Positions 8,613 to 16,520 of a stretch of DNA of 36,431 nucleotides are shown here, one piece after another. Each line of letters begins with the position of its first letter. The stretch's first letter is position 1. This DNA comes from Natronococcus amylolyticus DSM 10524 (GTDB lineage Archaea; Halobacteriota; Halobacteria; Halobacteriales; Natrialbaceae): positions 234,665-271,095 of the forward strand of contig NZ_AOIB01000031.1 in NCBI RefSeq assembly GCF_000337675.1. Direction: 5' to 3'. The position numbers were made by a program, and so were the translations under genes. Under the pieces are notes generated by a model that was given only the letters and a program-made list of their open reading frames with translations, did not search any database and was not told where the DNA came from.

Positions 8613-8885
8613 ATGACTGAGACACGAAGTTTCGATCGGTGTAGCCCGGCCGAGCGCACGACGAAACGAGAGCTCACGACGGACGTGGTGTACACGGTCG
8701 CGGACGTCTCGAATACGGATCCGGTCGACCTCCCACCACTCTACGACGTGATCGACACCGACGCGCTGAACGACCTCGTCGCCGGAAGCCACGACGGTGC
8801 GCTTCGGACGATCTCCTTCCAGTACTGCGGCTACACCGTCACGGTTACCGGCGACGGCGATATCAGCGTGGCCTCGACCGCTTGA
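8613..8885 (+). CDS. HalOD1 output-domain protein (lone copy)
   Basis: A 90-residue single-domain protein matching the haloarchaeal HalOD1 output domain. It shows TTDVVYTVADVSNTDPVDLP followed by PLYDVIDTDALNDLV and, near the end, SFQYCGYTVTVTGDGDISV. Family proteins share the pattern of valine-rich helix, DPxxLPPLYxxIDxDALxxL, then FxYxGYxVTVxxDGxIxV. HalOD1 is usually found fused to, or beside, haloarchaeal sensory and regulatory proteins; a biochemical activity is not established. ATG at 8613 is preferred over the in-frame GTG at 8598. It is transcribed towards the convergent DUF7344-HalOD1 operon, so two HalOD1 genes face each other within 50 bp. Confidence 0.8.
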   Translation: MTETRSFDRCSPAERTTKRELTTDVVYTVADVSNTDPVDLPPLYDVIDTDALNDLVAGSHDGALRTISFQYCGYTVTVTGDGDISVASTA

Positions 8886-8934
8886 CATCGTCGTTCTGCC
8901 CGTACCCCGCCTGACACGAGGGACAATCGCGCGT

Positions 8935-9312
8935 TCACGAGGGATCGACTCCGGTCGACTCGCACACCAGGATCCAGCCGTCGCTCCTGACCTTGAGGAG
9001 GTAGTCCACGTAGCGAAACTCGACGACTCCCGCTCCCCGTCGGGGTTCGGATTCCGACTCGGACCCGAAGAACGCGTCCTCGATGGCCGCTACGTCGACC
9101 GAGTCGTACAGCGGTGGTGACGTCACCTCGCTCGGGGAGACGCCCTCGGCTTCCGCGACGGCGAACACGATCGCGGTCGTGAGCTCCCCGTCTCGAGCGG
9201 GGTCGTAGTGTCGCTGTGTAACCTGCCGCCGGCGAGTGTCTCGGCCAAGATCCGAACCGTTCCGCTCGATTTCGTTGTCGTTGTTTGTCGTCGTCCTACC
9301 GTTGTTTGTCAT
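8935..9312 (-). CDS. HalOD1 output-domain protein, coupled to DUF7344 gene
   Basis: A 125-residue protein with a polar N-terminal extension (Asn/Thr/Arg-rich, residues 1-40) and a HalOD1 domain from about residue 45. It includes TAIVFAVAEAEGVSPSEV, then PPLYDSVDVAAIEDAFF and VVEFRYVDYLLKVRSDGWI. Its ATG lies inside the end of the upstream DUF7344 gene (17-bp overlap), preceded by a GAGGAG purine run, so translation is probably coupled. The same order, DUF7344 then overlapping HalOD1, recurs at 33159-34606. The pair may act as regulator plus output or partner subunit; that is inference from context. Confidence 0.8.
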   Translation of the reverse strand: MTNNGRTTTNNDNEIERNGSDLGRDTRRRQVTQRHYDPARDGELTTAIVFAVAEAEGVSPSEVTSPPLYDSVDVAAIEDAFFGSESESEPRRGAGVVEFRYVDYLLKVRSDGWILVCESTGVDPS

Positions 9313-9751
9313 TGTCCATCTCTCCTCGAGCGTGTGTTTCCTGGTTCGAGTCCAGCGTCGTTCCCATTCCCTCGAGCGCGGCCAGGACCTGGGTGGCGTT
9401 CTCGGCAGCTACGATCGTTTCGGTCGACTCGTCGAGGGTAACGACGTCGTCGTCGGCCAGTTTCGGAACGTGGGTGTGGTAGAGCGCGACGTACACCCGT
9501 TCGCGCTGGAGACCGGTGACCGCGTGCTCGGGGACGCCGTTCTCCCAGGCGGCGATCTTCGTCGCCAGGTCGGTCAGCGACCACTCCGCCCGCTCCAGCA
9601 GCGTATAGCAGAGGTACCGGCGACGGGAGTGGCCAAGTGCCTCGTAGACGTGATCTAGCTCCAGGATCTCCCGCGAGGGAAGGTCTCTCTCGGCTCCAAC
9701 GCTCTCCGAACCGGATTGCACGTCGTCGTCCCGAGTGGGATCATCAACCAT
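9296..9751 (-). CDS. DUF7344 winged-helix regulator
   Basis: A 151-residue protein. After an acidic N-terminus, residues from about 30 read ILELDHVYEALGHSRRRYL, the usual start of the haloarchaeal DUF7344 winged-helix domain. Later come TGLQRERVYVALYHTHVPKL and ADDDVVTLDESTETI, the conserved helix and wing (YHTHLPKLxxxGVVxYD in the family). It is a likely cytoplasmic DNA-binding protein. A TATA-like GCTTAAC on the minus strand (about 9779-9785) lies upstream of the ATG. It forms an operon with the HalOD1 gene that overlaps its 3' end. No sensor domain is attached, so the input signal is unknown. Confidence 0.8.
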   Translation of the reverse strand: MVDDPTRDDDVQSGSESVGAERDLPSREILELDHVYEALGHSRRRYLCYTLLERAEWSLTDLATKIAAWENGVPEHAVTGLQRERVYVALYHTHVPKLADDDVVTLDESTETIVAAENATQVLAALEGMGTTLDSNQETHARGEMDNDKQR

Positions 9752-9911
9752 GGTTTCGACGAGAGACGCCGTACGGAGTGTTAAGCCTTTACCAGCAGCA
9801 GCCGGTGGCCCAACATCGGTTATCGGCTCCTCCCGTCGAGCTTGAAACCGCCAGGAAAATAACCGGATGAAACAACACCGAGTCGATGGAGCTCCGATCC
9901 GATCTGCTTGA

Positions 9912-10211
9912 GGCGAGGCGGTTGGCCAGCGAAGGCAACTGTGGTGTAACTACGCCGGCGTGGATCTGGTCGAGCACGCCCGGGCTCTCCGGGCCCACAC
10001 GGCATACCTGCACGTCGCCGACGCGGCCGGCGTCGACGGCGAGGGGCTCCAGATCGGCGACGGGGAAATCGACTTCGAGCGACTCGTGCCGGTGTACGAG
10101 GGATTCGACGGCCCGATTATCACCGAGATCTGGCGCGACCACGAGCGCCGGGACGCCGGGTCTAAATCGGCTACCGAGCGGTTGCGCGACGTTCGCCAGC
10201 GTGTTCGATAA
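9912..10211 (+). pseudogene. C-terminal remnant of a xylose-isomerase-like TIM-barrel protein
   Basis: The open frame after the TGA at 9909 reads, from about 9936, QLWCNYAGVDLVEHARALRA, then YLHVADAAGVDGEGLQIGDG and IDFERLVPVYEGFDGPIITE. This looks like the last strands of a sugar-phosphate isomerase/epimerase-type TIM barrel of the kind found beside N-acetylneuraminate-like synthases: the conserved HxxDAxGxDGEGLQIGxGxIDF and PExWxxH features are visible (here TEIWRDHERRD). Family members run to roughly 250-300 residues, but only about 90 remain and no start codon suits the full frame. The first GTG is at 9960. It is most likely a decapitated gene left from a lost sugar-biosynthesis locus. 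The family call is moderate; the substrate is unknown. Confidence 0.5.
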
Positions 10212-10301
10212 CCCGTCTCGTTTTCGTTCGTCGAACACTGTGTCCAACTGAGCCGACATATCAATGAGTAGACTTTAGGGAAGCGTCCGTCGACAACCGG
10301 T

Positions 10302-11543
10302 ATGGAGCGATGAACGTTTATCTCCGGAGTCAGCGTCGGTGCGGGGACCGTCCTCGCCGGGTGTACGGAGGACGACGGGTCCGAGGACGGTACGGCGGAT
10401 GAGACCGACGGGACCACCGACAGTGGGGAGTCGGAATCCGACGAGGAACCAGCGGACGGCGGGAACGAACCGAGCGAGGGCGAGGCGGACGACGGGACAG
10501 ACGGTAATACTGACCACGATGAGGAGTCAGATGATGAAGACGGGGACGACGAGGCAGCGGATAGCGAAGACGGAGACGGCGAGGAGGCGGACGGCGAGGC
10601 GGCGGATAGCGAAGACGGAGACGAGGAAGACACGGACGACAGCGACGGCGAGAAACCGCCGACCTCCGAGATCACCGCTCGGGTCACCGACACGGCGGAC
10701 GAGCCGATTGCAGGGGCCGAGATCGACGGCGAGGGCGAGCCACACGAGGCCGACATTCCCCTCGAGTTCGATACGGAGACCGACGAGGACGGCGTCGCCT
10801 CGACGCCGATCTACGAAAACGAGTACACGATCACGGTCGACCATCCCGACTACGACTCGGCGACGGTCGAGCACGTCCACGACGGCGAGACCGAACTCAC
10901 GGTCGAACTCGAGGCCGAGGGGTACGAAACCGAGATCGTGAACGAAACGCCACTCGAGGTATCGGAGTTCGAGACGTACGACGGGTACGGCGTTCGGGGC
11001 TGTGGAGTGAGTGTCCCGATCTCCCGCGAGGACGCCGACGAGGGCTACCTACAGTTCGATTACAGGTTCACCGCCTACGACGGTGCCGACGTGGTAGCCG
11101 AAACCGCATCTCCACAGAGCATCGACGCGGACAGTAGCAGGGATCTTTCGGCGCAGTTCGAGGATCTCGATCCGTGCACCGAGGCGACACGGATCACGCT
11201 GGAACTGTGGAACGCCCAGGAAGTCGACCACGAGGACGGCGCCGTCGACGGCGAGATCACGACGACCCCGGAGGCGGAGGAAGTCTTCGTGGTCGAGGAC
11301 CACGAGTTCGACGAGTCGGAGTGTCGCGTCAGCGCCGACACCGCAAACGAGTCCGACGAACAGATAACGGGAGTCATCGAGATCGTGATGTATGGCGCCG
11401 GTGCAACAGATGTCGACGGGGCACAGACGGAATCGAGCTCGTTCGACGTCGACCTCGAACCGGGAGAGGAGCGCTCGTTCAACGCCGGGAGCCGCATCTG
11501 TGCCGAACTCGAATCGTACGAACTGCGGCTCGACGTCGAGTAG
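10302..11543 (+). pseudogene. Acidic Tat lipoprotein, second copy, with in-frame stop in the twin-arginine motif
   Basis: The frame starting at ATG 10302 reads Met-Glu-Arg-stop-Thr-Phe-Ile-Ser, because codon 4 is TGA (10311-10313). If that codon were CGA, the product would begin MERRTFISGVSVGAGTVLAGC, a perfect Tat lipoprotein signal like that of the 5957 gene. After it the frame is open to TAG at 11541-11543: an acidic linker, a carboxypeptidase-regulatory-like beta domain (EITARVTDTADEPIAGAEI and on), and the four-cysteine domain from NETPLEVSEF with GCGVS, DPCTEA, SECRVS and RICAEL. There is no ATG, GTG or TTG between the stop and GTG 10938, so an exported product is impossible without suppression or correction. 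It is a nonsense pseudogene or a single-base sequence error. It converges on propeller copy 2. Confidence 0.8.
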
Positions 11544-11590
11544 CGGGGCGCCTACCGCGTCTCGCGTCGAATCCGCTCGAGCCCGACCGG

Positions 11591-13441
11591 TCAGCCCTCG
11601 AGTTCGTCGTCAGCACCCGCACGACGGCGAAGCCACTCGAGGCCCAGCGCGCCGCCCGCGATTCCGGCACCCGCGGTGAACCCCGGCATTCCCTCGGCGT
11701 CGTCCTCGAGGTCGTCAGCGTCGGCGCCGTTTCCGTCGGATACGGGTTCGGCCGCGTCGTCCGAGTCGTCCCCGTCGGACTCGGGGACACTGTCGCCGTC
11801 GTTCCCGCCCTCGTCCGTCGACTCGGATTCGGCTTCGCTCCCGTCGTCCTCGCTTTCGTCGGCTCCGTCGTCACTCTCGCTCGTCTCCGTTTCGTCGTCC
11901 CGATCGTCGTCGCCGTCGGTCTCGCTGTCGTCGACCGCCGTCTCGTCGTCGCTATCGCCGACTGCCTCGTCGCTATCGGCTGTATTGCCGTCGCTCGCGT
12001 TTTCGTCGCCCGTCTCTCCGTCGTCCGATTCGCCGTTCGTCTTCTCGTCGTCACCGGAGTCGCCGCTCGCCTCTTCGTCGTCGGAATCGCCGTTTGTCTC
12101 CTCACTATCATCGGGCTGGCGTTCGCTCCCACCGTCGTCGCGGTCCCGGTCACCGGAGTCCGCGTCGTTCTCGCCATTGTCGCTGTCGTCGCGATCCCGG
12201 CTCTCGTCGTCATCGCCCCTGTCGCTATCGTCGTCGCCGTCTCGACCGTCATCGTCTGCCGCGGATCGAACTCGAAGCGCGACGAGTTCGCCATCGCTGT
12301 CGACGTAAATCGTGTCCTCGGTGAGGGCCCGGATTGGTCCGATCGGCACCTCGTCGTCCGCGACCGACCACCGTTCGCCGCCGTCGCTCGAGTCCAGCGC
12401 AAGGAGCCGTCGTTGTCCCTCCTCGCCGTCCCCAGCGATCGCGACGTACGCGGTATCGCCTCCGACAGCGGCCGAGCCGTAGGTGTCGTCGGCCTCGAGG
12501 GTCCACTCGGTCCCGTCGTCCTCGAGCGAGCGGCCGCGGTACGCGTCGTCCGTCCGGGTGACGGCTACTGACTCGCCGAGTGCGACCTCGCCCTCGGATT
12601 CGGATGCTCGTGTACCGAGAACCGACCCCGTCCGAGCGTCGTACCGTCGCCAATTGCCGTCCGAACTGCCTGCGGAGACGACGGCGGTCGCGTTCGCCTG
12701 GATCGTCGAACCGCGACCGTGGCCGTCGGACTCGCGGCGCCAGACCTCCTCGCCGGCGTCGGGGTCGTACGCGACCATCGTCCTCTCGGTCGCGGCGTAC
12801 ACGACGCCGTTCGCCGCCGCGGTTCCGGCGACGAACCCGCTCCCGTCGCCGTTCTCGTCGATCGAGGCGACGTCCCACCGAACCGAACCGTCCTCGGGCT
12901 CGAGCGCGTACAGCACCTCGTTGACGACGACGTAGACGCCGCCGTACGCGACCGTCTGCCAGGTCGCGTCCTCGCTCGTGCCGAAATCGGTCCGCCAGCG
13001 CACGCGTCCGTTCGATCGGTCCAGCGCGACGACCTCCGTTCCGGTGAGAAACACCCGCTCGCCGTCGACCGAGGGGGCGGTCGCCGCCACGTCGGGGTTC
13101 TCCCAGACCAGCGCCCCGTCCGCGGCGTCGAGCGCGACGACGCCGTCGTCGATCGTCGCGTACACGGTCCCGTCGGCGACAGCGATCTCGTCGTGGTGGT
13201 CGATCGACCACGCCGCCTCGAGCGTCCCGCCCTCGAACTCGGGGCCGTCCGCGACGAACCTGGCGTGTCCGGCCCCACCGTGGTGTGACGGCCAGCTCGC
13301 GTCCGGATTCGGGGTCGCCTCGAAATCGGGATTTGGGAGTTCTTCGTCCTGATCGACGCCGACGGCTCCCGCGGACGCGACCGTTCCCGCCGAGAGCGCC
13401 GCAACCGTCGTCAGTACCGATCGCCGGCTCCAATCGCTCAT
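11591..13441 (-). CDS. PQQ-like beta-propeller surface protein with PGF-CTERM tail (copy 2)
   Basis: A 616-residue paralog of the 4125 protein. The N-terminus MSDWSRRSVLTTVAALSAGT is a twin-arginine signal. Residues from about 70 to 395 hold propeller blades with ALDAADGALVWENP, ALDRSNGRVRW, ALEPEDGSVRWDV and ALDSSDGGERW. From about 400 to 583 there is a long Asp/Ser/Glu linker. The PGF-CTERM signal is at 586-588 (MPGFTAGAGIAGGALGLEWL) followed by RRR. It is expected to be surface-anchored after archaeosortase processing. It converges with the disrupted lipoprotein at 10302-11543, with only 47 bp between them. Propeller plus lipoprotein neighbours are thus seen twice in this window. Ligand and function are unknown. 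Confidence 0.88.
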   Translation of the reverse strand: MSDWSRRSVLTTVAALSAGTVASAGAVGVDQDEELPNPDFEATPNPDASWPSHHGGAGHARFVADGPEFEGGTLEAAWSIDHHDEIAVADGTVYATIDDGVVALDAADGALVWENPDVAATAPSVDGERVFLTGTEVVALDRSNGRVRWRTDFGTSEDATWQTVAYGGVYVVVNEVLYALEPEDGSVRWDVASIDENGDGSGFVAGTAAANGVVYAATERTMVAYDPDAGEEVWRRESDGHGRGSTIQANATAVVSAGSSDGNWRRYDARTGSVLGTRASESEGEVALGESVAVTRTDDAYRGRSLEDDGTEWTLEADDTYGSAAVGGDTAYVAIAGDGEEGQRRLLALDSSDGGERWSVADDEVPIGPIRALTEDTIYVDSDGELVALRVRSAADDDGRDGDDDSDRGDDDESRDRDDSDNGENDADSGDRDRDDGGSERQPDDSEETNGDSDDEEASGDSGDDEKTNGESDDGETGDENASDGNTADSDEAVGDSDDETAVDDSETDGDDDRDDETETSESDDGADESEDDGSEAESESTDEGGNDGDSVPESDGDDSDDAAEPVSDGNGADADDLEDDAEGMPGFTAGAGIAGGALGLEWLRRRAGADDELEG

Positions 13442-13701
13442 ACGCCCCTATGTTATGTAGCTCACAAGTACTTTCAGGCCATGTCTCATTATCGTGCTGG
13501 GAGTTCGGCCGCCGTGACAAACCGGTGCAGTCGAAGGAAGACGCGTCGCTTTCCGGGACTGAAGGGTAGTCTACGAAAGTGGGAGACGAAGATCGAACTG
13601 TCCGGGACACCGCCTACAGGCTACCGCAGCCTCGACTCGAGAAGCGGCCGCGGACGTGCGACACTGATTGGACGTCGGACGGGACGTGACTGCAACGAAC
13701 G

Positions 13702-15402
13702 TCACCGGTTCGTGGCGCCGGATTCGATACGTTTGATAGCCTGTGCGCTGGTTGCCGCCTCGAGCGCGCCCGACGCGCGATCGGCTGCATCCTCGGTGTC
13801 GACCCCCCGGACCGCGGCTTTGACCTCCGGGACGGTGACCGCACTCATGCTGAGTTCGTCGAGGCCCAGCCCGACGAGGAGTTCGGTCAGTTCGGGATCC
13901 CCGGCCATCTCCCCGCACATGCCGACCCAGGCGTCGTGCTCGTGGGCCGCCTCGACGGTTCGGGCGATGGCTCGCAACACGGCGGGGTGGCGCGGCTCCC
14001 GGAGCCCGGCGACGCGTTCGTTCTCGCGCGCCGCGGCCATAACGTACTGTGTCAGGTCGTTCGTCCCGATGCTGAGAAAGTCGACCCGTGCGGCGAGTTC
14101 GGGTGCAGTGAAGACGGCGCCGGGGGTCTCGATCATGACGCCGAGTTCGGGAACCGCGTAGTCGACGCCCTCCTCGTCGAGCGCGTCGGCGACCCCGCTC
14201 ACGGTCTCGAGCGCGTCGGTCAGCTCCTCGGGCGTCGCGACGAGGGGGAACATAACCGCCAGCCGTCCCTCCCCGTCGGCGGCCGCCCGGAGCAGCGCTC
14301 GGAGCTGCGTCTCGAAGAGGTCCGCGTCCGGGCCGAGCGAGCGCCGGATGCCGCGCTCCCCGAGAAACGGGTTCTCCTCGTCTGGCAGCTCGAGGTAGGG
14401 AATCGGTTTGTCGCCGCCGATATCGAGCGTTCGAACGACGACGCGGCCGTCCGGGAACGTCTCGAGGGCCTCGCGGTACGTCTCGTACTGCTCGTCCTCG
14501 TCAGGCGGCGCGTCGCGATCGAGGAAGAGGAACTCGGTTCGGTAGAGCCCGATGCCGTCGGCGCCCCGGGCGTTCGCCGCCTCGAGTTCGGTCGGCCGAC
14601 CGACGTTCGCGGCGACCTCGATCTCGGCGCCGTCGGCGGTCGTCACCGGCACCTCGCGGATCTCGACGTCGCGGGTGGCGCGTGCGGCCTCGCGGCGCTC
14701 CTCGCTCGGGTCGACGACCAGTTCGCCCGCCTCGCCGTCGACGACGACCGTCGCCCCCTCGGCGACGTCGCGCAGGTCGTCGCCGACGCCGACCACGGCC
14801 GGGAGCGCCAGCGACCGGGCGAAGATCGCAGCGTGGGACGTTCGGCCTCCGGTGACGGTGGCGAAGCCGGCGACCCGATCGGGATCCAGCCGAGCGGTGT
14901 CGCTCGGCGTGAGTCGCTCGGCGAGGACGACCGAACCCTCGGGTAGCTCGTCGAGGTCGACCCGATCGTCCCCAGCGAGGATCCGAACGAGTCGATCCCG
15001 GACGTCCCGGAGGTCGTCGGCTCGCTCCGCCGTGCGTCCGCCCATCCCCGCGAACTGCTCGATCGGGTCGGCGAACGCCCGCTGGACGGCGTGCTCGACG
15101 GGAAGTCCGTCCTCGAGGGCGCTCTCGACGCCGTCCTCGATCTGTGGATCCGCGAGGAACTGGCGGTGTGCATCGAAGACCTCGGCTTCCTGCTCGCCGA
15201 CGCGCTCGGCGGTGCGTTCGCGTTCGGCCTCGAGTTCGGTTCGGGCCGTTTCGCGTGCGTCCGTGAACCGCTGGCGTTCGGCGTCGGGATCGACGTCCGC
15301 CTCGTCGGGGTCGGGCAGGCCGGCGTCCGGACTGTACCAGACGACCGTCCCGGCGCCCGAGCGCGGCGTCGCGCCGATGCCGGTGAGCGTGCGTTCGGTC
15401 AT
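13702..15402 (-). CDS. ptsI: PTS enzyme I (phosphoenolpyruvate-protein phosphotransferase)
   Basis: A 566-residue enzyme that takes phosphate from PEP and passes it to HPr in the cytoplasm, the first step of the phosphotransferase system. It starts MTERTLTGIGATPRSGAGTV. The phosphohistidine is His190 in TGGRTSHAAIFARSLALPAV, and the PEP-binding barrel contains GLYRTEFLFL, the NPFLGERGIRRSL block and FLSIGTNDLTQYVMAA. The length matches full EI. ATG at 15402 lies two bases after the HPr stop, with a GAGGAG run at the HPr end serving as ribosome-binding site, so the pair is translationally coupled. The long open frame upstream of this ATG belongs to HPr's shadow. No EIIA, EIIB, EIIC or DhaK/L/M gene is in the window. 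Confidence 0.95.
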   Translation of the reverse strand: MTERTLTGIGATPRSGAGTVVWYSPDAGLPDPDEADVDPDAERQRFTDARETARTELEAERERTAERVGEQEAEVFDAHRQFLADPQIEDGVESALEDGLPVEHAVQRAFADPIEQFAGMGGRTAERADDLRDVRDRLVRILAGDDRVDLDELPEGSVVLAERLTPSDTARLDPDRVAGFATVTGGRTSHAAIFARSLALPAVVGVGDDLRDVAEGATVVVDGEAGELVVDPSEERREAARATRDVEIREVPVTTADGAEIEVAANVGRPTELEAANARGADGIGLYRTEFLFLDRDAPPDEDEQYETYREALETFPDGRVVVRTLDIGGDKPIPYLELPDEENPFLGERGIRRSLGPDADLFETQLRALLRAAADGEGRLAVMFPLVATPEELTDALETVSGVADALDEEGVDYAVPELGVMIETPGAVFTAPELAARVDFLSIGTNDLTQYVMAAARENERVAGLREPRHPAVLRAIARTVEAAHEHDAWVGMCGEMAGDPELTELLVGLGLDELSMSAVTVPEVKAAVRGVDTEDAADRASGALEAATSAQAIKRIESGATNR

Positions 15403-15404
15403 CG

Positions 15405-15692
15405 TCACTCCTCGGCGTCGGCGAGTTCGTCCTCGGGTGTGGTCAGGACGCGCTCGAGGGCGTCCAGCGTCGCCTCCTCGTCGGGACCGTCGGCGATGAG
15501 CCGGACGTCCTCGCCGGATTCGGCGCCGAGGCTCGTCACCGCGATCATGCTGCCCGCCGAAATCGGGTCGTCGTCGCCGTACGCGATCTGTACGTCCGAG
15601 TCGTGCTCGTTGACCGTCTGGACGAACCTCGCGGCCGGACGGGCGTGCAGTCCAGCCTCGGGGACGATCGTCACGGTACGTTCGCTGCTCAT
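15405..15692 (-). CDS. ptsH: PTS phosphocarrier protein HPr
   Basis: A 95-residue HPr. It carries the active-site histidine His16 in PEAGLHARPAARFVQTV, and the later ISAGSMIAVTSLGAESG segment aligns with the region around Ser46 of bacterial HPr. It accepts phosphate from EI, encoded just downstream, and would pass it to an EIIA or to DhaM of a dihydroxyacetone kinase. ATG at 15692 is preceded by a strong Shine-Dalgarno site with 5-nt spacing, which is unusual for a first gene among largely leaderless haloarchaeal genes and suggests a real 5' UTR or former upstream partners. The acidic C-terminus is a haloarchaeal trait. Confidence 0.95.
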   Translation of the reverse strand: MSSERTVTIVPEAGLHARPAARFVQTVNEHDSDVQIAYGDDDPISAGSMIAVTSLGAESGEDVRLIADGPDEEATLDALERVLTTPEDELADAEE

Positions 15693-15697
15693 ATCGA

Positions 15698-15704
15698 CAC
15701 CTCC
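15698..15704 (-). promoter_or_regulatory. Shine-Dalgarno site of ptsH
   Basis: The minus strand reads GGAGGTG, five bases before the HPr ATG. It is complementary to the 16S rRNA end and fixes the start at 15692. Confidence 0.65.
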
Positions 15705-15966
15705 CTCGGCACGGCCCGGCCCCGAACCGTTCGCGGATCCGACCGTTTCGGAACGTCGTCCGCGTCGGGTCCGTGATCGTGTCTGACCGTGGACGTCCCC
15801 TCGACCCGCACGAACGGCATTTCGTTTGGTTGTCGCATTCGATAGAACGGAGCACGCAGTCGCGCTAAACAGTATCGTCTGTACCCGTTTCGTACCGAAC
15901 CACCTGCGACGGACTCCTGATCGGTCGGCACGCTGTGTTCGCCGATTCGTCCGAGCGAAAGACGTG

Positions 15967-15974
15967 CTTTTTAC
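15967..15974 (+). promoter_or_regulatory. TATA box of the 40-residue membrane ORF
   Basis: CTTTTTAC is centred about 26 nt before the ATG at 15996, the expected distance for a leaderless archaeal transcript. Confidence 0.5.
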
Positions 15975-15995
15975 AGGAACATTTTCTGATGGAAC

Positions 15996-16118
15996 ATGAT
16001 CGCAGTCCTCGCGGCAGGCTTTCTGTTCGTGGCGGCAGTAGTCGTCTTCTTCCTGCCGAACTGGGCTATCAGAAGGTGGCAATCCGACCGTCGGAACGAC
16101 CGCACGGAGCAGCGGTGA
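15996..16118 (+). CDS. Small single-pass membrane protein, 40 residues
   Basis: A short frame encoding MIAVLAAGFLFVAAVVVFFL followed by PNWAIRRWQSD and a charged tail ending RTEQR, stop TGA at 16116-16118. Residues 2-20 form one hydrophobic helix, and the arginine-rich segment after it would stay in the cytoplasm by the positive-inside rule. Support comes from the well-placed TATA box, the clean membrane topology and the absence of a better frame; the overlapping 72-residue frame at 15935-16153 looks random. It diverges from the PTS operon. No family was recognised. Confidence 0.5.
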   Translation: MIAVLAAGFLFVAAVVVFFLPNWAIRRWQSDRRNDRTEQR

Positions 16119-16520
16119 CAGAGCGCATCAGGCTTACGCTACCGAACGGGTGACTTCGGGCTCGGCCCTCGAGTCGCGGGCTCGATTCGGCGACACCCTG
16201 GCGTGGGACCACTCGTTCGGCCGGCCACAGTCATCCCAGTACCGATCGAATTCCAGCCATCAGCGTCCGTCGTAGCCCTTCAGCGACATAACTTGTGCAG
16301 AATGTGTCCCTCCACAGCATACGGCGCACTCGAGATCAAAGGCAAGACGCCTCAAAGCGGTACCTTTGCAGCCCCGAGCGTGGGCTCGAGCCGAATGCGG
16401 CGACGGGTTCCTCAAATACTCAGCACTGTACTCATACTATAATAATACATTCTCTACTATAGCTCCCAATCAGTTTGGAAACGGGACTATGCCGGTTCAC
16501 GGTCTTGGTAGAAGCAACTC
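16119..16520. other. Intergenic region with AT-rich promoter segment
   Basis: About 400 bases without a credible gene. The segment around 16428-16462 is strikingly AT-rich (ACTATAATAATAC and CTACTATAG) and probably holds the promoter of the Bat-type regulator. Its start is 60-80 nt further on, so that mRNA may have a leader. Confidence 0.4.

Noticed and set aside
8152..8616. 154-codon frame as one intact gene
   Set aside because: Only its first half resembles the ParB-like family; after about 8330 the family similarity moves to another frame, so the rest is out-of-frame read-through.
13702..15855. 717-codon version of enzyme I
   Set aside because: The extra N-terminal part lies over the HPr gene in another frame; the true EI start (MTERTLTGIG) is two bases after the HPr stop.
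15689..15931. 80-codon frame overlapping the HPr start by ATGA
   Set aside because: The overlap looks like coupling, but the product is basic, lacks any motif and has no TATA box. It probably reflects chance openness of the leader region.
15935..16153. 72-codon frame over the small membrane ORF
   Set aside because: Mixed basic composition and no promoter at its start, while the overlapping 40-codon frame has a membrane helix and a well-placed TATA box.
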